A stretch of 64,000 nt of DNA from Elephas maximus indicus (GCF_024166365.1 NC_064837.1:81153553-81217552), one strand, 5' to 3'; numbered from the stretch's first letter, positions 1 through 11,111 are shown. Program-made: numbers and translations. Notes: a model not told the origin generated them from the sequence alone.

Positions 1-65
1 AATTCCATTTTGTCCCAGCTCCCGCTTCTGTCTTAAAATAAATGTTACTACCTTGTAAAATTTTA
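1..65 (+). mobile_element. 5' LTR of class I endogenous retrovirus, left piece
   Basis: This stretch matches the 3' LTR of the same provirus at about 16,791-16,855, including a shared run cttctgtcttaaaataaatg. Roughly the first 65-70 bases of the LTR lie left of the window. The LTR is interrupted after base 65 by an L1 and resumes at 5,392. The last 16 bases (50-65, accttgtaaaatttta) are one copy of the L1 target duplication. Confidence 0.85.
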
Positions 66-1081
66 TTTTTTAGGGTTTTTTTTTTTTTTACTTTTATTGT
101 GCTTTCAGTGAAAGTTTACAAATCAAGTCAGTCTCCCACACAAAAATGTATATACACCTTGCTATAATTGTTCTCCCACTAATGAGACAGCCCACTTGTT
201 CCCTCCACTCTCTCTTTTCATGTCCATTCCACCAGCTTCTAACACCCTCCTCTCCCCTGCCCTCTCATCTGCCCTCCAAATAGGAGAAGCCAACATAGAC
301 TCAAGTCTCCACTTGATCCAAAAAGCTCATTCTTCACCAGCACGTTGTTCTGTCTCATTGTCCAGTCCAATCTCTGTCTGAAGAGTTGGCTTTGGGAATG
401 GATCCTGTTCTGGGCTAACAGAAGGTCTGGGGGCCATGATCACCAGGATCCTTCTAGTCTAAGTCAGAACATTAACTCTGGTCTTATGAGAATTTGGGGT
501 CTGCATCCCACTGCTCTCCTGCTCCTTCAGGGGTTCTCAGTTGTGTTCCCTGTCAGGGCAGTCATTGGTTGTAGCCAGGAACCATCTAGTTCTTCTGGTC
601 TCACGCTGATATAGCCTCTGGTTTATGTGGCCCTTTACACAGTGGGTTTGGTTTTTGTTTGTTTTCTGTCTCTTGGACTCATAATTGCCTTATATCCTTG
701 GTGTTCTTCATTTCCTTTGGTCCAGGTGGGTTGAGACCAATTGATGCATCTTAGGTGGCCACTTTCTAGCGATTAAGACCCCAGACACTGCTCTCCAAAG
801 TGGGATGCAGAATGTTAATAGATTTTTTTTTATGCCAATTGACTTAGATGTCCCCTGAAACCATGCTCTCCGCCCCTGCTACGCTGACCTTTGAAGCATT
901 CCGTTTATTCCGGAGACTTCTTTACTTTTAGTTTAGTCCTGTTGTGCTGACCTCGCCTGTATTATGCTGTCTTTCCCTTCACCTAAAGTAGCTCTTATCT
1001 ACTATCTAATTAGTGAATACCCCTCTACCTCCCTCCGTCCCTCCCCCCTCTCATAACCATCAAAGAATATTTTTTCTCTGT

Positions 1082-2553
1082 TTAAACTATTTCTCGAATT
1101 CTTGTAATGGTGGTCTTATACAATATTGTCCTTTGCAACTGACTAATTTCACTCAGCATAATGCCTTCTAGATTCCTCCATGTTATGAAATGTTTCACAA
1201 ATTCATCACTGTTCTTCCTCAATGCATAGTATTCCATTTTGTGAATATACCGTAATTTATCCATTCATCCATGGATGGGCACCTTGGTTGCTTCTGTCTT
1301 TTTGCTATTGATAAACAGTGCCGCAATGCACATGGGTGTGCATATATCTGTTTGTGTAAAGGCTTTTATTTCTCTAGGATATATTCCAAGGAATGGGACT
1401 GCTGGATCCTGTGGTAGTTATACTTCTAGTTTTTTAAGGAAGCACCAAATCGATTTTCAAAGTGGTTGTACCATTTTACATTTCCACCAGCAGTGTATAA
1501 GTGTTCCAGTCTCTCCACAACCTCTCCAACATTTGTCATTTTGTTTTTTGGATTAATGCCAGCCTTGTTGGAGTGAGACGGAATGTCATTGTAGTTTTGA
1601 TTTGCATTTCTCTAATGGTTAATGATCGTGAGCATTTCCTCATGTATCTGTTAGCTACCTGAATGTCTTCTCTAGTGAAGTGTCTGTTCATGACTTTTGC
1701 CATTTTTTAATTGGGTTATTTGTCCTTTTGTAGTTGAGTTTTTGCAGTATCATGTAGATTTTAGAGATCAGGTGCTGACCAGAAATGTCATAGCTAAAAA
1801 CTTTTTCCCAGTCTGTAGGTAATCTTTTTACTCTTTTGATGAAGTCTTTGGATGAGCGTAGGTGTTTGATTTTTAGGAGCTCCCAGTTATCTACATTTTT
1901 CTTCTGCATTATTAGTAATGTTTTGTATACTGTATATGCCATGTATTAGGGCTCCTAATGTTGTCCCTTTTTTTTTCTTCCATGATCTTTATCGTTTTAG
2001 ATTATATATTTAGTTCTTCGATCCATTTTCGGTTCATTTTTGTGCATGGTGTGAGGTATGGGTCTTGTTTCACTTTTTTGCAGATGGATATCCAGTTATG
2101 CCAGCACCATTGGTAAAAAAGACTGTCTTTTCTCCATTTAACTGCTTTGGGGCCTTTGTCAAATACCAGCTGCTCATATGTGGATGGATTTATGTCTGGA
2201 TTCTCAATTCTGTTCCACTGGTCCATGTATCTGTTGTTGTACCAGTGCCAGGCTGTTTTGACTACTGTGGTGGTCTAATAGGTTCTAAAATCAGGTAGAG
2301 GGAGGCCTCCCACTTTGTTCTTCTTTTTCAGTAATGCTTAACTTATTCGGGACCTCTTTCCCTTCCATATGAAGTTGGTGATTTGTTTCTCCATCCCCTT
2401 AAAGAATGTCATTGGAATTTGGATTGGAATTGCATTGAATCTATAGATGGCTTTTGGTAGAACAGACATTTTTACAATGTTAAGTCTTCCTATCCTCGAG
2501 CAAGATATATTTTTCTGCTTATGTAGGTCTCTTTTGGTTTCTTGCAAAAGTGT
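1082..2553 (-). pseudogene. L1 ORF2, C-terminal part (broken)
   Basis: Minus-strand frames show the conserved tail of L1 ORF2: a segment with [20 protein letters not shown], a segment with [12 protein letters not shown] and [15 protein letters not shown], a segment with NWELLKIKHLRSSKDF, and a final segment with MEYYALRKNSDEF. These lie in different frames and are separated by stops and frameshifts. They belong to the region after the RT palm and to the cysteine-rich tail. The endonuclease and catalytic palm are absent. Confidence 0.88.
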
Positions 2554-2559
2554 TTTTTA

Positions 2560-2648
2560 ATCTATTTTGCCACTCTGTCTCCTTATTGGTGCATTTAGTC
2601 CATTTACATTCAGCATAATTATGGATAGGTATGAATTTACTGCTATCA
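2560..2648 (-). pseudogene. L1 ORF2, N-terminal stub
   Basis: The complement of this stretch reads MIAVNSYLSIIMLNVNGLNA and then PIRRQ, the recognisable start of an L1 endonuclease domain. After about 30 codons the homology jumps to the C-terminal third of ORF2. The probable ATG is at 2,646-2,648. The junction near 2,553-2,560 sits in a short A-rich stretch of the sense strand. Confidence 0.8.
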
Positions 2649-3130
2649 TTTTGATGTCTTTCTTTGCGTGTTGTTGACAGTTCCTTTTTCCCACTTAATT
2701 TTTGTGCTGAGTAGATTATCTTTATATATTGTCTTTTCCTCAGAGTCGTTGTTGTTGAATTTGTTTCTGCTGAGTCTCTATATTTTTCTTGTATTTTATT
2801 TTGATGTGCAGGATAGTTTGTCTCCTCTGCAGTTACCTTATTTACCCCTATTTTTCTAAATTTAAACTTAACTTTTATTTCCTCGTATCACCTTGTCTTC
2901 CTCTCCATATGAAAGATCTATGACAACATTTATTAGTCCCTTTTTATTGTTTTAGTGTTGTCTTCTTTTACATAATAACATTGCTGTTTGCCTGTTTTGA
3001 GCATTTTTTATCTTTATTTATTTTTTGATTTCCCTGTCTGGGTTGACTTCTGATTGCTCTGCCCAGGGTCCTAGTCTTGGGTTGATACCTGATATTGATT
3101 TTCTAACCAAAGAACTCCCTTCAGTGTTTC
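2649..3130 (-). other. L1 inter-ORF spacer
   Basis: About 480 bases separate the ORF1 stop from the first plausible ORF2 methionine. No conserved frame is seen here. The spacer of the second L1 (50,890-51,330) is similar in sequence and length (about 440 bases), so the length is a family property and not damage in one copy. Confidence 0.65.
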
Positions 3131-4108
3131 TTATAGTTTTGGTTTGGTTTTTATGAATTCCCTAAGCTTCTGTTTATCTGGCAATGTCCTAATTTCACCT
3201 TCATATCTGAGAGACAGTTTTGCTGGATATATGACTCTTGGCTGGCAAATTTTTTCCTTCAATTTTTCATATAAGTCACTCCATTGCCTTCTTGCCTGCA
3301 TGGTTTTTGCCGAGTAGTCCAAGCTTATTTTTATTGACTCTCCTTTGTAGGTGACTTTTTGTTTATCCCAGCTGCTCTTAAAATTCTCTCTTTATCTTTG
3401 ATTTTGGCAAGTTTGAATATAATATGTCTTGGTGACTTTCTTTTAAAATCTACCTTATCTGGAGTTCAATGAGCAAACTGAATAGATATTTTCTCATCTT
3501 TCATGGTATCAGGGAAGTTTTCTGCCAACAAATCTTCAAAAATCATCTCTGTATTTTCTGTTATCCCTCCCTGTTCTAGTACTCCAATCACTCATAGGTT
3601 ATTTCTCTTGATAGAGTCCCACATGATTCTTAAGGTTTCTTCATTTATTTTAATTCTTTTATCTGATTTTTCTTCAAATATATTGGTGCCACATGCATTA
3701 TCTTCAAGTTCACAAATTCTGCCTTCCACTTGCTCAGTTCTGCTCCTCTGGCTACCTACTGAGTTGTCTAATTCTGTAATTTTTATTGTTAATCTTCTGA
3801 ATTTCTGATTGCTGTCTGTCTACAGATTTTTCCAGCTTATTAAATTTTTCATTATGTTCCTGAATAACCTTTTTTATTTCTTCAACTGCTTTATCTGTGT
3901 GTTCCTTGGCTTGTTCTGCATATTGCCTGATTTCCTTCCTGATGTCTTGAAGGGTTCTGTACATTAATCTTCTGTATTCTGCCTCCAGTAATCCCAGGAA
4001 AGCACTTTCATCTAGAAGATCCCTTCATTCTTTGTTTTCAGAGTTTGTTGAGGAGATCATGGTCTGTTTCTTTATGTGATTTGATACTGACTGTTGTCTC
4101 TGAGCCAT
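3131..4108 (-). pseudogene. L1 ORF1 (RNA-binding nucleic-acid chaperone), broken
   Basis: On the minus strand the frame begins MAQRQQSVSNHIKKQ at 4,108, passes a charged coiled-coil stretch (RQYAEQAKEHTDKAVEEI) at about 3,752-3,964, and ends with the family's C-terminal domain (ARRQWSDLYEKLKEK, then VIYPAKLSLRYEGEIRT) at 3,131-3,322. A stop follows the early NSENKE segment, and the middle third is frame-shifted. ORF1 proteins trimerise by the coiled coil and coat L1 RNA; this copy is not functional. Confidence 0.85.
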
Positions 4109-5391
4109 CTATAAGTTATTGTATTAGTTTATTTTATGTTTTCTACTGTATCGTAGCTTCTTGCTTTGTTTTGTTTTAATATGCCCAAATGGGTTGCTTG
4201 AGTGAGCTAGCTTGATTTTTTTTTTTTTTTTTGTCCTTGGAGCTCTGACGTCCTATCTTCAGATGGCTAGAACTGTTGTCAGGTATATCAGTCTAGGAGT
4301 CCATTCATTTTTCTTGTATGAATTCAGCTCAGGAGTCCAGGTAGCTGATCATCAAGTGTGTGGTACAGGCTCGGTCCTACAGTCTTACAGGGGCAAGGGT
4401 GATTGGTGTAGGTACCAGTATCTGGTTGCAGCGGGGGGTCTCACGCTGAACAAGGCAGGGGTCTGAGAATCATCCCCAAGTGCTCTGAGGAAACATGTTC
4501 CGGTTCCCTAGAGCATACAGGTGGGTGGCTTCAGCAGATTGACCATGGGCACCCTATGTTTTTTGTTGTAAGGACTGGAAGGTACCAGTTGTCTTTGGGT
4601 TCCTGTCGTGGGTGGCTGGGTGACCTGAGTGGAGCCACCAGTACTTAGGACCCTGATGTGGGTAGGTGAGGACCCTGTTTAATAGGCAACGCAACATCAA
4701 ACATCAAACACCCACCTCTCCGCCGCACAGCTGAAATGGTTGGAGTCTGCCAGCAAGCGCCTATTCTCCTGAAATAGGCCCATACAGGTCCATGCAGAGG
4801 AGAAAGTTACTCAAAGTCCACAGACCATTTATGCCTGGACAGGAGCCGCTTCTGTCCTGAGCTCCCCTAGTTAGTGGAGCTGGCAAATTATCTTTTCCCT
4901 CAATCGCAAGTTTATTCCTTCTCCAGGGCCTGGAGAATGGCTCTAGGTGCTCAACAGGGCCTATCTCAGGCCCAGGGAGATCAGCTGCTGAAGATGGCTT
5001 GGGAACGGGGGTGGGGCATGGTAAAATATACGCAAGTACTTAGCTTTTGCCAAGAGTGCTGTTCTCTGGTTTTGGAGGTGTGAGTAGGCTGTGTGGCTGG
5101 CTGCTTCTCCCTGAGAAAACTGCGGCCAAACACTAGCACCAGCATGCTACCGCTGCTCCCAGGAATGCTGCCTGAGGGCTCCCCATGATTCAGGTTCAGA
5201 AACTCCTCTCCGCTCCTGAACCATCTCTTTCTCCCCCTGCCCATCAGTTCATTTTCTAAGCTTGCCTTTGATGTTCAGGGCTCCTAGCTTGTCATAAATA
5301 TACTTGTTTCACTTGTTTTTTCAGGTCCTTTGTTGTAAGAGTGCTCTCCGGAAGCATCTGTCTATTCTGCCATCTTGGCTCTGCCTCCTCT
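4109..5391 (-). promoter_or_regulatory. L1 5' UTR with internal promoter
   Basis: This is about 1.3 kb of GC-richer sequence between the ORF1 start and the L1 5' end. The same block occurs in the second L1 (52,279-53,760). Full-length mammalian L1s carry their promoter here; the extreme 5' end contains a cca-tct-tgg motif on the + strand, that is caagatgg on the sense strand, the usual YY1 site. Activity of this copy is unknown. Confidence 0.7.
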
Positions 5392-5531
5392 ACCTTGCAG
5401 AATTTTAAATGAAGATAAGGCAAAAATGTGGTTTGTGGAAGTCAGGCAACTCTGGTCAGAAGATGTTTATCGAGAATGTTTTCGCAGCTTATTCCAGGAA
5501 GATTGTATGTTTAAAATATGATTACCGATGT
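5392..5531 (+). mobile_element. 5' LTR of the retrovirus, middle piece
   Basis: This resumes the 5' LTR after the L1 insertion and aligns with 3' LTR positions about 16,840-16,975 with scattered differences (roughly one in seven by eye). It ends with gatgt at 5,527-5,531, the left target duplication of the next MaLR LTR. Confidence 0.85.
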
Positions 5532-6041
5532 TGTCATGGTTTGAACTGTGTCCTCCAAAAATATCTGTCCACTTGGCTAGGTCATGATTTCCAGTATTGT
5601 ATGGTTGTCTGCCATTTTGTCATCTGATGTTATTTTCCTATGTGGTGTAAATCCTATCACTATGTGGTAATGAGATGGGTTAGTGGCAGTTATATTGATG
5701 AGATATACAAAATTAGATAGTGTCTTAAGCCAATCTCTTTTGAGATATAAAAGAGAGAAGCAAGCAGAGAAAAGGTGGAAATCATACCATTAAGAAAGAA
5801 GCACAGGGAGCAGAGTGTGTCCTTTGGACCTGGGGTTCCTGCACGGAAAAGGTACTAGTCTAGTGGAAGATTGATGACAAAGGCCTTCCTCCAGAGCTGA
5901 CAGGGAGAGAAATCCTTCCCCTGGAGTTGACATCCTGAATTTGGACTTCTAGGCTACTAGACCGTGAGAAAATAAATTTCTCTTTGTTAAAGCCATTCAT
6001 TTTTGGTATTTCTATTATGATACCACTAGATGACCAAGACA
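5532..6041 (+). mobile_element. MaLR-type solo LTR inserted in the retroviral LTR
   Basis: It starts TGTCATGGTTTGAACTG and ends CCAAGACA, with five-base flanks gatgt (5,527-5,531) and catgt (6,042-6,046). The end structure, taaatttctctttgttaaag followed by a segment ending gaccaagaca, is that of MLT1/MaLR LTRs. The retroviral LTR continues on both sides. The same family recurs at 6,500, 7,854, 9,334, 14,685, 19,213 and 27,056. Confidence 0.85.
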
Positions 6042-6277
6042 CATGTTAAGAAAGACTATGGTCATATGACCACGTTGTGACTGATCATGCACCCACCTGA
6101 TGACTGCCATCCCCATTTTAGCATATAAAAGCCTTGCCCCTTTTCCATTAAGTTGGAATATGTTGTACTTTTTGTACTTTCACTTTATGCTTCCCAGTGT
6201 GGCTGTTCTATTACCTGAAGAAATCTGTTGATTTCTATATAAGCAATTCATGTTTGTCTTCTGCACTTCAACGTTAC
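6042..6277 (+). mobile_element. 5' LTR of the retrovirus, right piece
   Basis: This aligns with the last part of the 3' LTR (16,976-17,197), sharing attaagaaagactatggtca and ccccttttccattaag. It contains the TATA box at 6,124-6,129. The polyadenylation signal seen in the 3' LTR is changed here to gaagaaa. It ends immediately before the primer-binding site. Confidence 0.88.
6124..6129 (+). promoter_or_regulatory. TATA box of the 5' LTR
   Basis: TATAAA occurs at the position matching TATAAA at 17,055-17,060 in the 3' LTR, upstream of the pyrimidine-rich cccttttcc stretch. It is the expected core promoter of the provirus. Confidence 0.6.
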
Positions 6278-6295
6278 TGGTGTCAGAAGTGGGAT
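6278..6295 (+). other. Retroviral primer-binding site, tRNA-Leu type
   Basis: The 18 bases tggtgtcagaagtgggat directly follow the 5' LTR. They are complementary to the 3' end of mammalian tRNA-Leu (ending ...TCTGACACCA). All 18 positions appear intact. This marks the LTR boundary and the initiation point of minus-strand DNA. Confidence 0.85.
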
Positions 6296-6499
6296 ACAAA
6301 ATGCGTATTATATCCGGCGACCTGAAGACACCTAGGATATGGGCTGAAGTACCAGCAGAGCCATTCTGGGGGCTCTCCATCTCCTTGGACTCTTTAGAGT
6401 TGCTTGAAGGTAAATAAGCTCTCATAACCCAGCTCTGCTTCCTTGCCTTGAACCTCCTTGAGTTCTGTTCAGGGATTTTTGGTCTACTTGTTGTTTGTT
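6296..6499 (+). other. Retroviral leader
   Basis: This sequence lies between the primer site and the first inserted MaLR LTR. No coding frame is convincing. It would hold the packaging signal and the start of the gag transcript. Confidence 0.5.
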
Positions 6500-7007
6500 T
6501 GTCCACCATGGATTGAATTATGTCTCCCAAAAAATGTGTGTATCAATTTGTCTGAGTCATGATTTCCAGTATTGTGTGGTTGTCCTCCATTTTGTCAGTG
6601 TAATTTTCTGCTAAAGAAGATTAGGGTGGAATCGTAACATCCTTAACCAGGTCACATTGCTGAACCAATGTACAGGGCGTTTCCTTGGGGTGTGGCCTGC
6701 ACCACCTTTTATCTCTCAGGAGATAAAAAGGAAAGAGAAGCAACCAGAAAGTTGAGGACCTCATACCACCAAGAAAGCCACACTGGGAGCAGAGTGTGTC
6801 CTTTGGACCTGGGGTCCCTGCACTTGAGAAGAGCCTCAACCAGGGGAAGACTGATGACAAGGAATCTTCCTCCAGAGCCGACAGAAAAAGAAAGCCATCC
6901 CCTGGAGCTGACACCCTGAATTTGGACTTGTAACCTACCAGACTGTGAGAGAATAAGTTTCTCTCACTTGTGGTATTTCTGTTATAGCAGCACTAGATGA
7001 CTAAGGC
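6500..7007 (+). mobile_element. MaLR-type solo LTR in the retroviral leader or gag
   Basis: It is clearly related to 5,532-6,041 (shared blocks gagcagagtgtgtcctttgg and cctgaatttggactt). It ends in cactagatgactaaggca. I could not find a convincing five-base target duplication, so the edges are approximate. Confidence 0.8.
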
Positions 7008-7853
7008 ACCCTCTTATTTGTTAACTGTAAATCTGGATTATGAGCCAGATTTTGATTTGATTGCTGCATGGGGATCTCAGAGTCTGTGGAGCCACAAAAA
7101 TCAATGGGCATAAGACAAGCTTTTAAAAGCTGTTAGGGTGCTCACCGTCAAATTGAAAGACTTCTGTAACAGGACAAACTGGGTTGTGAGATGGGCCAGA
7201 AGGACTAGGCTACCTACCATCTGCAAGAAAACTTTCATACAATGAGGGCACACTGTAAAACATCACACCACCCATACCCCACGGCACTCCCTTTTAGAAA
7301 TTTGTTTGACTATAAGAAGCTAAAAGCAACAATCAACCTTTGGTCTTTATGTGCACGCATTTATTCTGTCTGTCAGAATGGAAAATGTTAGCTCTAAGAG
7401 TAACCCAGGACCACTGTATGGGACTCCTGCTCATTGTATAAGGCCCTTCAGTCCTTTGACCTATGAATTTTTGTCTAAATGGAATGATGTTACAAAGGAC
7501 AGCTTGGAAAATTGGTGGCCACTTTGGGGATCTTTCTAAACTGTTTTTTCTGCATGGTAAATTAGAAAATAAAGGCTCCCAATTTAAACAATTTCAAAGG
7601 AATGTCTATTTTGATTGGTACTAGAAGCTTCTAAGATACATCAGCACAGTAAGACACTGTTTCAAAATTAACTAAGAAAAACAAAGAACTACAATGTCAG
7701 AGTCTGCACCTCCCACTTCTGCTCCACTACTGTCTGTAACACACACCTCTTTGCCTACTTTTTCTTTTGCTGATACCTTGTCTGAACTTCCCTTTTTCTG
7801 TATGGAACCTGTTGAAGAGTCTAAATCTGTTTCTGAAATGTCTAAATTCAGCT
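7008..7853 (+). pseudogene. Retroviral gag, N-terminal part (decayed)
   Basis: This lies between two MaLR insertions in the position expected for matrix and early capsid. Frames are short and stop-rich. The longest readable frame (about 7,351-7,539) includes a proline-rich segment and a WNDVTKDSLENWW stretch. Identity as gag rests on position and continuity with the zinc-knuckle region downstream. Confidence 0.55.
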
Positions 7854-8521
7854 TATCTTAGTTATCCAGTGCTGCTATAACAGAAATACCACAAGCGAAT
7901 GGCTTTAACAAAGAGAAATTTATTCTCTCACAGTCTAGTAGGCTGCAAGTCCAAATTCAGGGCACTAGCTCTAGGGGAAGGCTTTCTCTCTCTGTTGGAT
8001 CTGGAGGAAGGCCCTTGTCATCAGTCTTCCCAGCACAGGGACCCCAGGTCCAAAGGGCGTGTTGTGGTCCTGGCACTACTTTCCTGGTGGTATGAGGTCC
8101 CTTTTTCCCTCTGTTCATTTGTCTCCTCTATAACTCAACATAGATTGCCTCAAGATACATCTCAATCCTGTAGATGGACTCCTGCCTCATTAACATAACT
8201 TCCTCTACTCCTGCCTCATTAACATCATCCCATTGTCATTGAGTCAATTCTGACTCATAGCAACCCTACAGGACAGAGTAGAACTGACTCATCTTGTTTC
8301 CAAGGAGTGGCTGGTGAATTCGAATTGTAGACTTTTTGGTTAGCAGCTGAGCTCTTAACCACTGAGCCACTAGGACCCACATTAACATCATAGAGGTTAG
8401 GACTTACAGAAGTAGGATAATCACATCAGATCACAAAATGGTGGAAAACTTCACAATACTGGAGATCATGATGTGCCCAAATTGACACATATTTTTAGGA
8501 TACACAATTCAATCTATGATA
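7854..8521 (-). mobile_element. 3' LTR of a reverse-oriented MaLR provirus
   Basis: Read on the minus strand this is the same LTR family as 5,532-6,041. The + strand shows cttagttatccagtgctgct at the left end and caattcaatctatgat at the right. It is interrupted by an AfroSINE at 8,229-8,379. The complement of ttccacccctttgaccccca just beyond the right edge is purine-rich and would be the polypurine tract. Confidence 0.82.
8229..8379 (-). mobile_element. AfroSINE inside a MaLR LTR
   Basis: This is an antisense AfroSINE: the tail complement gagtcaattctgactcatag is at the left, and the tRNA-like head complement cttaaccactgagccac is at the right. It is flanked by perfect repeats cattaacatcat (8,217-8,228 and 8,380-8,391), so it landed in the MaLR LTR after that element was in place. 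Confidence 0.92.
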
Positions 8522-9333
8522 TTCCACCCCTTTGACCCCCAAAAACTCACATCCTTGCCACATGTAAAATGCATTCATCCCATCATATCATAGCAAAAGT
8601 CTTAAATCAACTCCCAGTCCAAAATCCAAAAATTCTGTTTCATATGTGAAATCTAGAATACAAGTCATCTGCTTTCAAAGTACAATGGTAGAACAGGCAC
8701 AAGTTAGATATTCCCATTACAAATGGGAGAAACTGGAGGGAAAACAGGCACCAAGTAAGTGAGCAGAACACATTACATTAGCTCTCAAGGCTTGAAAATA
8801 ATCCTCTGTCCCTAAGATCATTTACACAACAGCTGTGCCCTCCAGACTCTGGGTGTTGGCCACATTCTCTGGATTCTGGGTGGAGGCCTCTTGGCCCTGG
8901 GCTATAGCTTCACCTTCCAGGCCCACTGGAATGGCAACTCTGCTTCCTTGGATTTGGAGAGCTCCATTCTCCAAGTCCATCTGAGTGGCAACTCCACCCC
9001 CCCTCAGCCTCAACAGGCCCTGTTCTTCTGCCCCTTGGGCATGACAGCCCTGCCCCCTCAGCTTTAGGCAGCAGATCTGGCCCCACCCCACTGGCACTCA
9101 TGAAAGGTAGTCCCACACTTCAGAACCGAGTTGGTGAAGATCTAAGTGTTTGAAACTTAGGAGGCTGCGGCCTTGTCCTTTGAAGCCCCAGGGGCCATGG
9201 CTCCACACTTTGAGACCCAGAGGTTGTGACCTTACCCTTTGAGACTGAACCATCTCTGTTTCCAGTCCTTGTCTCTTCAGCTTCTGCTATCTAGTTCATT
9301 GGCCTCTTGGCCCCACAGGCCTTGCCACCCATG
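8522..9333 (-). mobile_element. MaLR internal region
   Basis: This sequence lies between the two minus-oriented LTRs. It resembles the non-coding internal region of MaLR elements (complement side: ccccaaaaactcacatcc, agtccaaaatccaaaaattc). Open frames here, such as 8,822-9,097 minus, are low-complexity and repetitive, and I do not treat them as genes. MaLRs are non-autonomous and moved with ERV-L proteins. Confidence 0.72.
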
Positions 9334-9782
9334 TATTCTCTTACATTTTAGGAGGCTAGAATTCTGTATTCAGGGTGTCAGTTCTAGGGGAAGACTTTCT
9401 TTGTCAGATATGGGGTAAGGTCCTTGTCATCAATCTTCCCTTGGGTGGGTCTTGGAGTTTCTCAGCACTGGAACCCTGGGTCCAAAAGATGGACTCCCTT
9501 CCTGATTCCTCATTCTTGGTGGCAGGAGGTCCCTCTGTATCTCTGCTTACTTCTCTCTTTTATATCTCGAAAGAGATTTACTCAAGACACGACTTAATCT
9601 TGTAGATTGAGTCCTGCCTTATTAACATAACTGCCTCTAATCTTGCCTCTTTAACATCATAGAGGTAGGATTTACAACACATAGGAAAATCACATCAGAT
9701 GACAAAATAGTGGACAATCACACAATACTGGGAATCATGACCTGGCCACACATTTTGGGTGGACACAATTCAGTCCATAACA
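9334..9782 (-). mobile_element. 5' LTR of the reverse-oriented MaLR provirus
   Basis: This is the second LTR of the pair, matching 7,854-8,521 but lacking about 75 bases at its left (U5) end. It ends in cacaattcagtccataaca, the complement of the canonical TGTTATGGACTGAATTGTG start. Retroviral gag sequence resumes just after it. Confidence 0.8.
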
Positions 9783-10640
9783 TGGTCTATGGATTCTAAG
9801 GAGCCTCCTTGTGACACAGCTATAAATTTTGTTCATTGGACTTGCACAGAATTACGTAATGTTGTGAAGGATTTCCTAAAATTATGTCGGGATATTCACA
9901 AATTTGCTGAGGTATTTAAAATTCTAATTGAAGTTTACCCACCTGGACTTCCAGATCTATACCAATTAGTCCATATGATAACAGGACCTGGAGAAGCACA
10001 ATTATGCCTAGGACATGCTGGATGTAATGATCCTAAAAACAGCTTAGCTTTAAACATGGATAAAACAGCTGCCACATGGCTTGAAGATGCTTGAATAATA
10101 GGAAAAAGATTACTTGAGGCCATCCCTAAGGCTTTTCCCAAATAATAGATTGGACAAAAATTTAGTCTTGCATATAAAACAAAGATGACAGTGTTTATGA
10201 TTACCAGACTTGATTATTCCAAAGGTTTTCTGAGTATTTGGGGCTGCTCCATTAGTCCCATGTGCTTCTGAAGCTTTTAATACTGTATTCATCTCTGGTC
10301 TCAGGTCTGAGATTTCAGTCTTAGTGAAAAGGCACCAATTAGATTTGAAGGCAGCTCCTACTGTTGTGCTGACTAATCTGGCTCACGAATATTCTCAGAC
10401 CTTAGAGATGAAATAAACCTTAAAAGCTAATAAGCTAATGGCCCTTCACTTATAGCAATTACAGTCTTCTAGTCAGAAGAAATTTACTAAACCCTTTAAT
10501 GGCATCAAACTAGGCATTTGTCACTATTGCAAGAAACCTGGCCATTGGAAAAGTGGATGTTACGAACTGAAATGCAAACAAGAAATTCTAAACAAGATGC
10601 TCCTTGACCAGATCCCTATTTAGAATGAGAAGGCTCTGGG
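9783..10640 (+). pseudogene. Retroviral gag, capsid and nucleocapsid part (decayed)
   Basis: A frame at 9,759-10,094 is readable for about 110 codons and shows a capsid-like helical segment. Further on, 10,519-10,560 encodes a complete zinc knuckle of the C-X2-C-X4-H-X4-C form, the RNA-binding motif of nucleocapsid. Only one knuckle is seen, as in gamma-type viruses. Stops and frameshifts separate the pieces. Confidence 0.78.
10519..10560 (+). other. CCHC zinc-knuckle motif of gag
   Basis: Cys codons are at 10,519 and 10,528, the His codon at 10,543 and the last Cys codon at 10,558, with X2, X4 and X4 spacing. All four metal ligands are intact, although the gag frame around them is broken. 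Confidence 0.85.
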
Positions 10641-11111
10641 GATAAAACGGGGACTTTTCCTATAGTGGTGCTTAACTTGCAAGGGGAAACTACAATGTCT
10701 ATTAATGGAGAACCTTGCAAATTTTTAATTGACACTGGTGTCACATTATATGCCATTAACTCCGGTTGTTTACAAAAGCCCCTGCCCCAAAGTATGCAGA
10801 TTTCAAAACTTGTGGGGGTTATTAATCAAGAACAAACATTGATACACTCCCATACAGTCCATATATCCTTAGGTCCTGTTGAGGACCTATACCCTTTTTT
10901 GCTTAGCCCTCATACTCCATTTAACTTGTTATTAAGAGATCTTTTATTTAAATGGAATTTCCATTTGCAATTCAAAGAAAAAGGTGAAATTTTATTGAGC
11001 TTGCACACTCATAATCAAACAGATTCTGAATTAGATAACAGTTCAGAAAAGATAAGTTATTTGCTGTGTGCAAGCACTTGTCCTGCCTCTTCAAGACTCA
11101 GCCATGACTAG
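10641..11111 (+). pseudogene. Retroviral protease (pro) remnant
   Basis: An open frame of 148 codons spans 10,665-11,111. It contains the aspartic-protease active-site triad Asp-Thr-Gly at 10,731-10,739 within a hydrophobic Leu-Ile context, and a later LLLRDLL-like stretch matching the C-terminal part of the fold. Retroviral protease acts as a dimer cleaving Gag and Gag-Pol. The frame has no natural start and would be read as part of a polyprotein. Confidence 0.82.

Larger units (their letters stand above)
66..5391 (-). mobile_element. L1 LINE with both ends but internally deleted ORF2
   Basis: The element lies antisense. Its 3' end is the poly-T run near 78 and its 5' end is the sequence at 5,370-5,391, whose complement reads like the L1 start (gaggcagagccaagatggca). 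It is flanked by a 16-base duplication, accttgtaaaatttta at 50-65 and accttgcagaatttta at 5,392-5,407 (two mismatches), so it is one insertion into the retroviral LTR. The order on the minus strand is 5' UTR, ORF1, spacer, a short ORF2 start, then an abrupt join to the last third of ORF2 and the 3' UTR. About 2.5 kb, covering nearly all of the endonuclease and most of the reverse transcriptase, is missing. It cannot move on its own. Confidence 0.93.

Noticed and set aside
8822-9097. Minus-strand frame of 91 codons with repeated short phrases.
   Set aside because: It lies in the MaLR internal region, which does not code for protein, and the repetition is compositional.
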